From Thioalkalivibrio denitrificans (GTDB lineage Bacteria > Pseudomonadota > Gammaproteobacteria > Ectothiorhodospirales > Ectothiorhodospiraceae): a stretch of DNA of 64,000 nt. The notes under the pieces are model-generated. The model saw nothing but the letters and a program-made list of their open reading frames with translations. It had not been told where the DNA came from and ran no database searches. The stretch is taken from contig NZ_MVBK01000001.1 of assembly GCF_002000365.1 (NCBI RefSeq), positions 53,714 to 117,713 of the forward strand, read 5' to 3'. The translations under genes were made by a program, and so were the position numbers. This document shows positions 55,193 through 63,118 of this stretch, in pieces (the first letter of the stretch is position 1; each line of letters starts with the position of its first letter).

Positions 55193-55522
55193 TTAAGCGG
55201 ACGGCGCGCCGTCCAGGGTGCCGTATTCCACCGGCATCATGGCGTAGAACAGGGCGACCTGCTCCGCCCGCAGCACATCGAGGAAGCGGGCCGCCTCCTC
55301 CTCGCTCACCACGAACACCACCTCCACCGGAAAGTCCGCCGCCAGCTCGAAGAAGTGCTCCTCGTGCAGCACGCCGTGGCGGCCGAAGCCGGCGATGGCG
55401 CGAAAGGCCGAACCGCCGTGGATGCCGAGGGCCTTCGCCTTCTCCAGCAGCCATTCATAAAGAAGATGGCCATGGTGGCGGCGGGTCTCATGCACATATA
55501 TCTTGAGATAGGTGCCTTTCAC
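55193..55522 (-). CDS. DUF190 protein
   Basis: The 109-residue protein begins MKGTYLKIYVHETRRHHGHL and carries the DUF190 core (YEWLLEKAKALGIHGGSAFR, AIAGFGRHG, PVEVVFVVSEEE). The fold is PII-like and ligand-binding is expected. DUF190 genes are frequently adjacent to crcB and may sense or regulate fluoride export. It is 17 bp after crcB. Confidence 0.92.
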   Translation of the reverse strand: MKGTYLKIYVHETRRHHGHLLYEWLLEKAKALGIHGGSAFRAIAGFGRHGVLHEEHFFELAADFPVEVVFVVSEEEAARFLDVLRAEQVALFYAMMPVEYGTLDGAPSA

Positions 55523-55539
55523 TCATTCGCTCCTTGGGT

Positions 55540-55923
55540 TTAGGACTTCAACAGGCCCACGCTGGCGATCCCCAGCAGGGTCATGAGCAGCGAGCCGGCC
55601 AGGTGCGCCGCGGCGGCACCTGCCGCCCAGCCGTACTGGCCGCGCGTCGCCAGGCTCACCACCTCCGCCGAAAAGGTGGAGAAGGTGGTGAAGGCCCCGA
55701 GGAAGCCGGTGATGGCGAACAGCCGTGCCTCGGGCGGCAGCCCCGGGTGCTGCGCGAACAGGGTGATCGCCACTCCAATGAGATAGCCGCCAGCGAGATT
55801 GGCCGCCAGGGTGCCGAACGGCAGCGTGGGAAAGATCGGGTTGAGGACGGTGCCGAACCACCAGCGCAGCCACGCCCCGAGGGTGGCGCCGATGCCGACA
55901 AGAAGAAATCCGATGGGATTCAA
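55540..55923 (-). CDS. crcB: Fluoride channel CrcB (Fluc)
   Basis: The 127-residue protein has four membrane helices and the Fluc signatures: [33 protein letters not shown] (pore asparagine) and [15 protein letters not shown] (the TTFSTF fluoride-track motif). Dimers of CrcB pass F- out of the cell. It is directly downstream of the fluoride riboswitch, with a leader of about 70 nt between aptamer and ATG that can form a strong hairpin as the expression platform. First gene of the operon. Confidence 0.96.
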   Translation of the reverse strand: MNPIGFLLVGIGATLGAWLRWWFGTVLNPIFPTLPFGTLAANLAGGYLIGVAITLFAQHPGLPPEARLFAITGFLGAFTTFSTFSAEVVSLATRGQYGWAAGAAAAHLAGSLLMTLLGIASVGLLKS

Positions 55924-55994
55924 TCATTCGCTCCGTTGCGGTTTTTGGTACCGGAGCGAAGGGGCGTGCCTACACCTCCGAACTCCGGAGCAGT

Positions 55995-56042
55995 GTAGGC
56001 ATCATCAGCCGCGAGGGCGGTTTGGGAGGGATGCCATCTCCC
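55995..56042 (-). ncRNA. Fluoride riboswitch (crcB motif)
   Basis: On the minus strand the 48-nt aptamer runs GGGAGATGGCATCCCTCCCA, AACCGCCCTCGCGG, CTGATGATGCCTAC. It matches the crcB consensus: GGNGAUG at the 5' end, CCNCCCAAACNGCC in the middle, and GGCUGAUG...CUAC at the 3' end; GGCATC and GATGCC pair as the long-range stem. Downstream, CTCCG/CGGAG (with ACAC/GTGT) and CGCTCCG/CGGAGCG hairpins before crcB are candidate expression-platform stems. It should switch the operon on when F- binds. Confidence 0.95.
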
Positions 56043-56066
56043 GGCTCTGTGCCTGTTGTACGATGA

Positions 56067-56096
56067 ATAATAGAATGGGATGAAAGATGGGCGCAA
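56067..56096 (-). promoter_or_regulatory. Candidate sigma70 promoter of the fluoride operon
   Basis: Minus-strand TTGCGC (56091-56096) and TATTAT (56067-56072) are separated by 18 bp, and transcription would start near 56060, about 18 nt before the aptamer. The -10 is good, the -35 moderate. The rest of 56097-56361 holds no gene that I can support. Confidence 0.5.
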
Positions 56097-56361
56097 GCGC
56101 ATGACACTGATAGGCCGCAACACGGTGCCATGGATATCAACGGGTTACGCGCGAACGAGTTACGTGTTGGTTTGCGGCATTGATAGGCGACGTAAACAGC
56201 CCCCGATCGGATCGCACCGTGTACGTTTGATCACCGGGTGCGACCATAAAATCCTTCGCCGCACTTGACTTCGACATCCTCCGACTGGAGGGTGCAGCAA
56301 CGCTTCGTTCAGCGGACGGCGGGCCTTTCCTTTGGTGATGATGAACGCGTCGTCCGCAGGT

Positions 56362-56988
56362 CTACTGGTAGTTTTCCGCCGCCCGCAACAGCGCCCCGGA
56401 GAGATCCGGCAGACCGAGATCGGGCATCCAGCCGCCGGCCTCGGCCCAGGTCCACAGGCCGATCAGCAGGAACAGTCCGGAGGCCACGTAGCGCATGGGT
56501 GCGGCCGGGATGCTGGCCGCGAAGCGCTTGCCTAGGATCAGGGCCGGGGTCGTGATCAGAAGAATGCCCACTGTGGCCCCCAACACGACCGGCAGCAGGG
56601 CACCGGAGGCCCCAGCCAGGGTGATGACCGCCAATTGGGTCTTGTCAAACATCTCGAACACGAAAAAGGCGATCGCGGCCGCGAGGAAGGCGCTGCGGGC
56701 GTAGGTGTCTTTCTCCAGTTCCTCGTCTTCGGGGATCAGGACCCAGACGGCCATGACCAGGAAAGCGGTCCCGACTACCCACAAATGCCAGTCGGTGGCG
56801 ATCACCGCAAACAGCCAGATACCGGCGACCGCAGACACCAGCTGGTTCAGGAACAGCCCGGTGGCCATGCCCCAGAAAACGACCCAGGCGCTGCGGCAGC
56901 GCATCCCGAACAAGGCGGCCAGAAACATCGAGCGATCGCCGATCTCGGCGACGGCAACAGCAAGTATCGAGAGCAGGAAGAGTTCCAT
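56362..56988 (-). CDS. UPF0016/GDT1-family Mn2+/Ca2+ exporter
   Basis: The 208-residue membrane protein starts at ATG 56988 and has the two family motifs AEIGDRSMFLA (residues ~14-24; normally EIGDKT) and FEMFDKTQLAVIT (normally EMGDKTQL), in inverted halves of three helices each. UPF0016 proteins (TMEM165/MneA/Mnx) export Mn2+ or Ca2+. The gene is preceded by a yybP-ykoY riboswitch, which supports Mn2+ as the signal. The motif substitutions (R for K, F for G) are noteworthy. Confidence 0.9.
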   Translation of the reverse strand: MELFLLSILAVAVAEIGDRSMFLAALFGMRCRSAWVVFWGMATGLFLNQLVSAVAGIWLFAVIATDWHLWVVGTAFLVMAVWVLIPEDEELEKDTYARSAFLAAAIAFFVFEMFDKTQLAVITLAGASGALLPVVLGATVGILLITTPALILGKRFAASIPAAPMRYVASGLFLLIGLWTWAEAGGWMPDLGLPDLSGALLRAAENYQ

Positions 56989-57084
56989 GGGGGCAATCCG
57001 GGGCGAGCGGCACGACGCAACCGGTGACACCGTCATCGCCGCCCGCCCATGGGCCGGGCTCGCATGAACGCGAGCCGGATGTCG

Positions 57085-57230
57085 GTGCCACAGGTCTCGT
57101 CAGGCCGTTCGACGAAGACGCGCCGGGGCGCCTTCGAGCGGCTGCACACGCCACGGCCAAGCGGCCAAGTCTGTTGACGCGTGCCTCCGGCCCGGGTGGC
57201 CGGAGCGACTACTCCCCTGAGGGTGCGCGG
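57085..57230 (-). ncRNA. Manganese riboswitch (yybP-ykoY motif)
   Basis: Minus-strand features, 5' to 3': CCTCAGGGGAGTAGTCG (loop L1 GGGGAGUAG), a GC-rich stem CTCCGGCC/GGCCGGAG, CGTCAACAGACTTGG, further stems, and GACGAGACCTGTGG (L3-side GAGACC). CCTCAG and CTGTGG close the base stem with one mismatch. These are the conserved parts of yybP-ykoY, and the gene behind it is a typical member of that regulon. About 100 nt separate the aptamer from the ATG, including a CGCGTTCATGCG hairpin that may be the switch. Confidence 0.85.
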
Positions 57231-57235
57231 ACTAT

Positions 57236-57792
57236 AGCCAAGTCCTGACCTGTCTGTCCAGTGGTCAGGTTACGGGGCGCCAGGCCTCGTGGCCGCGGTT
57301 CATGCACTGATAGCACCCCTCGCGTGCCCCGGATGTCCGGGCTGTTCGAGCAGGTTGTCGGGCTGATAGGCGAAGGCACTCATAGGCTTCAGGCAGGTTC
57401 CATCCGTAAGACCTTTTCGATGGACAGTGACAGTAGTCGATCTACACATAATGAAGGCCGGTAGCGGCCCGAAACGGGTGTGTCGCCTGTCGCGTTGGGA
57501 AGCACCGGGGATCCGGGTCATCTAGCCCTCCCTTAACTCCCCCCGGCGCGCCGCGACAGCACCGACGGCACGCAGGGGGATCCGCAATCCTGCCATCGTC
57601 CGATCCCGGATTCTGGCCGGGTAGCGGAGGATGGTCTCTCTTGCACCACGGCAGTGCCCGGCCTCGGGCGCTGCCCGGGCCACTGCCCGTTTCATATCCG
57701 CCACCCCTCTTCGCATCCCGTTCCGCATCCCCGATGCGGTCACGACGCTGCGTGCCGTTTCCGGCGACAGTTCGTTGGCGAGGAGAAACGAG
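57236..57792. other. 557-bp intergenic stretch
   Basis: Divergent region between the Mn2+ riboswitch (minus) and the mgtE-like gene (plus). Short frames here have no domain or ribosome site. Several GC-rich dyads occur but no riboswitch that I recognise. Confidence 0.5.
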
Positions 57793-58851
57793 ATGAACCA
57801 GCGCTACGCAGGGATCGGGCACCCGACCCACTCTTTCGCAAGAGAAGCCGTTTCGGCGGTCCCGATCCTTTGGCGAGACGAGCGCCCGGACGTGGAGCGG
57901 GAGTCCATGCACCGGGTACTGTGTGGCAGAGAGCCCGGGACCGCCCGGCTGCCTCTCATGCAACTCACCGAGAATGCCCAGGTCGACGCGATCCTGGACA
58001 GCCTGCGGCATGTCCGCCGCGACAGCGTGCTGGCGATCCTGCGCCACCCCGTCGACAGCGTGGCGCGAGTGATGCGAACCGATTTCGAAGTGGTCGACGG
58101 CGGCACGTCAGTCGCAGACGCATTGCAGCGGCTGCGCGCGAGCACCGCGCTCAGCAACGACGTGGTGTCGCTGCTGTTCGTCACCGATGCCGAGGGGCAC
58201 TACCTCGGCCACGTGCGCCTGTCCTCACTGATGCGCGCGGAACCCGGCACAGTCGTGGGTAGCATTGTCGAATCCCGCAACAACCGGATCGCACCGACCG
58301 ACAACAAGGTGGATGCAGCCCGCCTGCAACGCACGAACCTGCCGGTGCTACCGGTGGTGGATACGGCCAACCGCCTGGTCGGGGTGATCCGTTTCGACGA
58401 TGCGATGGACGTGCTGGAGGAGGATACCTCCGAGGACGTGTACAAGAAGGCGGGGATCGGCGACCTGATCCACAACAAAGACGTTGTGCGTTCCGAAAAA
58501 CTCACCTCCGGTGGCATTGGTTATCCGGTCAAGGTACGCCTGGCGTTTCTGATGGTGACCCTCGCGGGTGGCCTGATGGTGGGCGGCGTAATCGATTTCT
58601 TTGAGGACACCCTCGCTGCGATCGTGGCGTTGGCGATCTTCATTCCTCTGGTGATGGACATTAGCGCCACGTTGCCGTCGGTCGGTACCCGAAAAGGAAC
58701 GGGCCGCCATCCGGCGGCCCGCAAGCTCATGCAACCAACCTTCTCGCCAGCTCGACCTCGATGCTATCACCGTCCTGGTTCAGCGCATCGAGACCTGTCT
58801 CCGGCATGTCGCCGGAGGTGGACTGGGCGACCGCAATCTTCTGTGCCATGA
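57793..58851 (+). pseudogene. Second MgtE-like transporter, truncated in its membrane domain
   Basis: Starts at ATG 57793 after AGGAGAAACGAG. Residues to about 120 form a short helical N-domain, about 120-240 a CBS pair (VARVMRTDFEVVDGGTSVAD, LPVLPVVDTANRLVGVIRFD, DDAMDVLEEDTSEDVYKKAG), then two membrane helices (VRLAFLMVTLAGGLMVGGVI, LAAIVALAIFIPLVMDISAT). Homology ends near 58690; from there the frame runs antisense through the helicase terminator and gene to a stop at 58851. Three or more helices and the pore are missing, so it cannot be a working channel on its own. The break coincides with the cargo/ICE boundary. Confidence 0.75.
58691..58721 (-). terminator. Intrinsic terminator of the helicase gene
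   Basis: Minus strand CGGGCCGCC, GGAT loop, GGCGGCCCG (58700-58721) followed by TTCCTTTTC, 6 bp past the helicase stop. Good stem and U-rich tail. It also lies at the end of the truncated mgtE homology, marking the junction. Confidence 0.85.
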
Positions 58852-61012
58852 GGCTCAGGCACGTGGTCTGTGCCGTCCCCGCATAGCCGAAGAAGTGCAC
58901 CTCCACCGCTTCCTTTTGGCCGATCCGCCAGGAACGGCGGGCGGCCTGCAGGAGGGTGTAGACGTTGTACCCGGTCTGCATGAAGGCGATGGTGGGGAAC
59001 TCCAGCAGATCCAGCCCCGTCTTGACCAGTTCCGGGTTGGTCAGCAGCACGTCGATCCCCCGGTCCACCTGTTCCAGGATCCAGTCCTCCCTGCGGGAGG
59101 TGTCCACGGATGCCTTGAGCACCGCCACCTTCAGACCCGAACCCTCCAGCAGGAGCCTAAACCGGGAGGTGGTGTCGCGGGTCCCGGTGTAGGTGGTGTA
59201 GATCAGCGTACGGCGGCCGCGCGCCTTCTCCTTCCGGCACAGGTCGATGACGGCCTGTTCCTTGGGAGTCGGTTGATCCGCCCCGTAGAGACTGTCCACG
59301 GTTGCCAGGGTGTCCCTCGTGTGAGGGTGCCGGACGACCTCGGGACGGAAGCAGGTCTCCGGCCAGGCCAGTAGGGCGTTGAGCACCACCCCAAGCAGAG
59401 TGTTGTCACCCGTGCGCAAGGCCTCCCTGAGCCGTTCCGTCAGAACCGAGGAGAGGGCCGCGTAACGCTCGGCCTGCTCCAGATCCATGTCCACCTCGAC
59501 ATAATGCTCGCCGTAGGCCGGCAGAACGTCTCCGCCGATGTCCCTCAGTTTCAGGAACACGGTGAAGGGGAGCACATACCGGGCGATCCCCTTCGGGCCG
59601 AAACCGGGGGCCTTGGAGGTGCGTACCGTCATGCGCTTGCCCCGCGCCGTGCGGTGCGAGTCCGTTTCAGACTCCTTGTAGACGTCCTTCAGGATGCCGT
59701 GCCGGCGCATGAAGTCCATCGCGGCGGTGCCAAGGGTCCCCCGCCCATTGGGACGGAAACCGTCCTCGACCATGCGTGCGGGCATGATCCGCCACAGGAG
59801 GTAGAACAGGTCGTCCGCATAACCACCCATGAGCGTGCCGGTCAACAACAGCACCTTGCGCACATGGTTGGCGAGCACGCCCATGGCCTGGCCTTGCGCC
59901 GAGCCTTCGTTCTTGTACTCATGACCCTCATCCACGATGAGCAGGTCGAAGAACCCACGGGGCAGATACCGCTTGATGAACTCCGTGGGCTGGTACCCGC
60001 CCTGGCCAAAGTGGAATTCCAGGGACCCGAGCCTGCGCTCGATCCTGGCTGCCTGGCGATCGGTGAAGTAAAGCTCGCCGTCCTGGTCCATCAGGTTGAC
60101 GAACTCGTAGACGTTGTCGGACAACATCTCCTCCAGCGCCTGTTCGCCGAATACCCTCAACAACCTCTCAGCGGCCTTGGGGCCGATCGTTGGGATCTGC
60201 ACTAGGGCCTTGGTGACCAGCTCCCGCTTGCTCAGCGGGGTCTTGGGCCTCATGAGGGTCCACAACGGTGCCCGGCATTCGGGACACACGCGGCGCCGGT
60301 CATCCGGGAACGATGAGACGGAAATGTCCTGCCCGTCGTCGTCCGACAGGACATGCCCGCAGTCGGCGCAGGAGGCAGCCGCGATCGCCCGCATCGGCCG
60401 GTCCCCGGTCGCGTCATCTCCGGAGCGGAGATAACGCTTCCTCGTGGCCACCGCCGGTCTCCAGTGGAAGCCCATGCGCATGCGGACACGTCCCAGGATG
60501 AAGAACTCGGGTTCCTCGGATCTGGGCATGCCAGCCATTTCACGAAGGGCGATCAGCTTGGAGAGAGTGTCGGGGCCATTGAGGATCCACACTCGGACTC
60601 CAGGGACGGTCTCCTGGATCTCCCTACGCCACTTGTAGACCAGGTGGGGCGGGGACAACACCAGGAAGCGGCGCGCCCCCTCGGCATGCATGACCGCCGC
60701 CGTGGTGATGGCCATCATGGTCTTGCCGGTGCCCATCTCGGCGTTGAGAATGGCCGCCGGTTCGTTGGCGTCCGCCAGGAGCTTCACGATCGCCTGGACC
60801 GCATCCCGCTGGGACGGGAACGGGTCCCGGGCCAGCCCTGCCATGATCAGGTCCCGGAAAGGGTCCGGATTGCCGTCATAGACAGGCGGGTTCTGGCGTG
60901 CGACGGCCTCGAGGAGGCCTTCCCCGAACTCCTCCACGAACGAGGCGAGGGGGATCACGTTGGAGGCAACCGGATCCGCGTCGGTTGCCAGGGCTTGCTG
61001 CTCATGCGTCAT
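58727..61012 (-). CDS. SNF2/SF2-type DEAD-like helicase of ICE backbone
   Basis: The 761-residue protein starts at ATG 61012, directly against the leader hairpin. Helicase motifs: Q-like FPSQRDAVQAIVKLL, Walker A AEMGTGKTMM, DEAH-like LLIVDEGHEYKN, motif III LLLTGTLMGG, then the C-terminal lobe with TLIYTTYTGTRDTTSRF, DVLLTNPELVKTGLDL and ARRSWRIGQKEAVEVHFF (the SNF2 QxxR region). A zinc-binding insertion (CADCGHVLSD, CPECRAPLW) lies between. It is common on ICEs of this type, with an unknown role in maintenance or defence. Confidence 0.88.
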   Translation of the reverse strand: MTHEQQALATDADPVASNVIPLASFVEEFGEGLLEAVARQNPPVYDGNPDPFRDLIMAGLARDPFPSQRDAVQAIVKLLADANEPAAILNAEMGTGKTMMAITTAAVMHAEGARRFLVLSPPHLVYKWRREIQETVPGVRVWILNGPDTLSKLIALREMAGMPRSEEPEFFILGRVRMRMGFHWRPAVATRKRYLRSGDDATGDRPMRAIAAASCADCGHVLSDDDGQDISVSSFPDDRRRVCPECRAPLWTLMRPKTPLSKRELVTKALVQIPTIGPKAAERLLRVFGEQALEEMLSDNVYEFVNLMDQDGELYFTDRQAARIERRLGSLEFHFGQGGYQPTEFIKRYLPRGFFDLLIVDEGHEYKNEGSAQGQAMGVLANHVRKVLLLTGTLMGGYADDLFYLLWRIMPARMVEDGFRPNGRGTLGTAAMDFMRRHGILKDVYKESETDSHRTARGKRMTVRTSKAPGFGPKGIARYVLPFTVFLKLRDIGGDVLPAYGEHYVEVDMDLEQAERYAALSSVLTERLREALRTGDNTLLGVVLNALLAWPETCFRPEVVRHPHTRDTLATVDSLYGADQPTPKEQAVIDLCRKEKARGRRTLIYTTYTGTRDTTSRFRLLLEGSGLKVAVLKASVDTSRREDWILEQVDRGIDVLLTNPELVKTGLDLLEFPTIAFMQTGYNVYTLLQAARRSWRIGQKEAVEVHFFGYAGTAQTTCLSLMAQKIAVAQSTSGDMPETGLDALNQDGDSIEVELARRLVA

Positions 61013-61242
61013 GGTGCATCTCCTGTGAAAAGCGCCGGATGCACCAACCCCCTGACGGGGAAGGCGCTCCCCGGCAGGGTTGAAGTGAAACTGCAGGATC
61101 GAGCCCGAAGGCCGCGCCTCTTCCCGGTCCAAAGGCGCTTTGTGGGCGTCACTGAATCCGCAGTGACTACGGTTGAACGCGGGTCTTTTCAAAGCACCCC
61201 CATCGGAGATGCTTTGAAAAGACCCACCCCCGAAGGGGTGGG
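61013..61242 (-). repeat. Structured ICE leader repeat, copy A (before helicase gene)
   Basis: About 230 bases shared almost exactly with 63119-63348. On the minus strand it contains, in order: terminator stem CCCACCCC/GGGGTGGG; a perfect 15-bp stem GGGTCTTTTCAAAGC / GCTTTGAAAAGACCC (61181-61225); GTCACTG/CAGTGAC; several GC stems with UUCG-type loops; and finally GGTGCATC/GATGCACC (61013-61020 and 61038-61045) with the Shine-Dalgarno AGGAGA inside and the ATG immediately after. It looks like a transcribed regulatory leader, not a coding or IS sequence. Confidence 0.85.
61216..61242 (-). terminator. Intrinsic terminator after the 207-aa gene
   Basis: Minus strand CCCACCCC-UUCG-GGGGUGGG followed by UCUUUUC, 11 bp past the stop at 61254. 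Its 3' arm and U-tract overlap the 5' arm of the 15-bp stem in copy A, so the two structures are mutually exclusive. Confidence 0.8.
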
Positions 61243-61253
61243 TGGCATGAGGG

Positions 61254-61877
61254 TCAATCTGTGCCGCGAACGGGCCGCAGATCGGTCTTTGTCTTCCTGG
61301 AATGCTCCAGCGGGAGATGGCCATCCCGCACCAGGGAAGAGAGGCAGCTCTCGATCTCCTCACGGCGTGCCAGATCGAGCAGCGTACCGTGGACCCGATA
61401 GCCGGAAATCCCCTTGATGCAACCGATGGCGGCAAGGCGGTCCAGCACTGTGTCCCGCCAATGGTCGAGCACCGGAACCCAGAGTGTTTCCCTGAGAAGG
61501 TCCCAGACAGCGTCCCGGTCATCCGCCAAGGCGTCCCGGCGAAGTAGCAGGGCGCGCCCGTTGGCGTGGTCCGGTTCCCTGAGGATGCGGTCCATGAGCC
61601 AGACATGGATCATCTCGCCGAAGACGGTGTCCGATCTCCTGGCGCTCTCCCGCAACAGGCGGTCGGGATCCAGGAATGGCACGTGCTTCGCGCCCTCTTC
61701 GTGACCGTCCCCAATCCGGAAGGCACGAAGGCCGCCATCGCGCTCCGGCAACGATAGGCGTGCCAGGAATTCCTGCATGGCGGTATCCCGTCCCCACAGA
61801 GAGAGGAACCGGGGACCGGCTTCGTCGACGAGATGGGCGTCACAAAAGACGCCCGGAATTTCAGGAAGGTCGAGCAT
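61254..61877 (-). CDS. Hypothetical ICE protein, 207 aa
   Basis: Starts at ATG 61877 (GGAGAGTAATC upstream). The sequence begins MLDLPEIPGVFCDAHLVDEA and has a charged helical body (LLRESARRSDTVFGEMIHVW). No recognised domain or signal peptide. It lies between two backbone genes with its own leader: the 94 bases upstream hold CAGCCCC/GGGGCTG and GCCGGC hairpins, unlike the repeated leader. A frame to 62087 is not preferred. Confidence 0.75.
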   Translation of the reverse strand: MLDLPEIPGVFCDAHLVDEAGPRFLSLWGRDTAMQEFLARLSLPERDGGLRAFRIGDGHEEGAKHVPFLDPDRLLRESARRSDTVFGEMIHVWLMDRILREPDHANGRALLLRRDALADDRDAVWDLLRETLWVPVLDHWRDTVLDRLAAIGCIKGISGYRVHGTLLDLARREEIESCLSSLVRDGHLPLEHSRKTKTDLRPVRGTD

Positions 61878-61971
61878 GATTACTCTCCGCAGTTGAACAG
61901 GCCAGCCCCGGCCGGCAAAGCGGCAGGGGCTGGCTGAGTGGAAGTATTGAGCCGGCGGATGCCGGCCATCA

Positions 61972-62535
61972 TCAATGCGACCGGCAAAGCCTACCGATGG
62001 CCTCGCAGGCCTCCTCGATTGCCCGGTCGGCCAGCTCGAACGCGGTCTCCGTGAAGTAATCTTCTCCGGAGTCCGACTCCAGGCCATGCAGGGCCGATCT
62101 CGAGAGCTCGATATCGGTCCTTATGGCCACAACCTCCAGCCGGACATAGGTCCAACCTCGGCCGTAGTCACAGGCGCGCTCGTACTCCTGGTGCGCGTAG
62201 TCGGCATTCAGCGGGATGAACCACCGGCAGTCCCGTGAACCGCCGCGGTGATGGCGAACGGCGCCGGACTCCCAGGTGTCGGAGAAGCGGCCGTTGCCAC
62301 AACCGATCTCTTCCCACCAACCGTGCTCGTCCGCCGTCACCTTGGCTACCAGGTCGAAACCGGCCTCGGACCACGTGGCCGTCGGGTTGTAATGGCGGTC
62401 GTCCTCCCACTCGAAGCCGGTCCTGGCGATCCGCTCCTGCAGCCGCAGGTGATTTCGAGCCGAGCGAAGAGCCGCGCTGGCGTTCGCATGTGGATGTTTC
62501 CGGCGCAGCCGGAGATAGGTGTCGCGTAGATCCAT
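61972..62535 (-). CDS. Hypothetical ICE protein, 187 aa
   Basis: Starts at ATG 62535 against the leader hairpin of copy B, with GGGAG in place. It begins MDLRDTYLRLRRKHPHANAS and has an aromatic- and acidic-rich body (GFEWEDDRHYNPTATWSEAG, YAHQEYERACDYGRGWTYVR). The family is not recognised; similar proteins accompany ArdB on ICEs. The frame extending to 62676 passes through the repeat and is rejected. Confidence 0.78.
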   Translation of the reverse strand: MDLRDTYLRLRRKHPHANASAALRSARNHLRLQERIARTGFEWEDDRHYNPTATWSEAGFDLVAKVTADEHGWWEEIGCGNGRFSDTWESGAVRHHRGGSRDCRWFIPLNADYAHQEYERACDYGRGWTYVRLEVVAIRTDIELSRSALHGLESDSGEDYFTETAFELADRAIEEACEAIGRLCRSH

Positions 62536-62660
62536 GGTGCATCTCCCATGAAAGCGCCGGATGCACCGACCCCCTGACGGGGGTCGGTGCTCCCCGGCAG
62601 GGTTGAAGTGAAATTGCAGGACCGGGCCCGAAGGCCGCGCCTCTTCCCGGTCCGAGGGCA
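62536..62660 (-). repeat. Structured ICE leader repeat, copy B (shorter)
   Basis: Shares with copies A and C the 3' part: the start-codon hairpin (GGTGCATC 62560-62567 with GATGCACC 62536-62543, SD GGGAG), the CCCTGACGGGG-type stem, GGGTTGAAGTGAAA and AAGGCCGCGCCTCTTCCCGG. It lacks the 15-bp stem and GTCACTG hairpin; instead a hairpin GGGGGACCC/CCCCCGGGGG (62675-62698) follows ArdB. This defines the conserved core as about 120 nt. Confidence 0.85.
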
Positions 62661-62700
62661 TTTTGAAATGACGCACCCCCCGGGGGATGGGTCCCCCTTG

Positions 62701-63117
62701 CTAGTCGATCGCAGCGAGAATCTTCCGGCACTCCGGGTGTCCTGCGGCGAACTCCCGGAGGGCGTGGAAGAGATCGATGAAGCGCTCGTCCGTCGTGCGC
62801 TCAGCCATCAAGCTGAACGCAAAGAGACACGCGACGATGCCCGCGGCATCCGGAGACATTTCCCCTTCGTAGCCGTTCATCGGCCACGAGATTTTCATGT
62901 TCCCGTCATGCTCCGGAGCCATGTAGAAGCCGCCGTTCGACAAGCGAAAAAACTGCCAGTAGGCGCCATGATAGGTATCGCAAAGCCGCCCCATCATGTC
63001 GTAGACCATGGCTTCGGCCACGATCATGTGCTTTCCAAAGACAGAGGGCATCGTGCCGATGCGCTCGTCACCAGGAACCTGGACGGCGGTGACTGCAGCT
63101 GCGTTGTGTGCGTACAT
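62701..63117 (-). CDS. Antirestriction protein of the ArdB/KlcA family
   Basis: The 138-residue protein starts at ATG 63117 and includes the family core: ERIGTMPSVFGKHMIVAEAM, YHGAYWQFFRLSNGGFYMAP, ISWPMNGYEGEMSPDAAGIV and FIDLFHALREFAAGHPE. ArdB/KlcA proteins relieve type I restriction of incoming element DNA through an indirect mechanism. Early expression during transfer would suit tight control by the structured leader. The longer frame to 63258 is in the repeat and is rejected. Confidence 0.92.
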   Translation of the reverse strand: MYAHNAAAVTAVQVPGDERIGTMPSVFGKHMIVAEAMVYDMMGRLCDTYHGAYWQFFRLSNGGFYMAPEHDGNMKISWPMNGYEGEMSPDAAGIVACLFAFSLMAERTTDERFIDLFHALREFAAGHPECRKILAAID

Positions 63118-63118
63118 A

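Noticed and set aside
57465..57792. Riboswitch upstream of the truncated mgtE-like gene
   Set aside because: GC-rich dyads present but no conserved motif of fluoride, yybP-ykoY or M-box classes.
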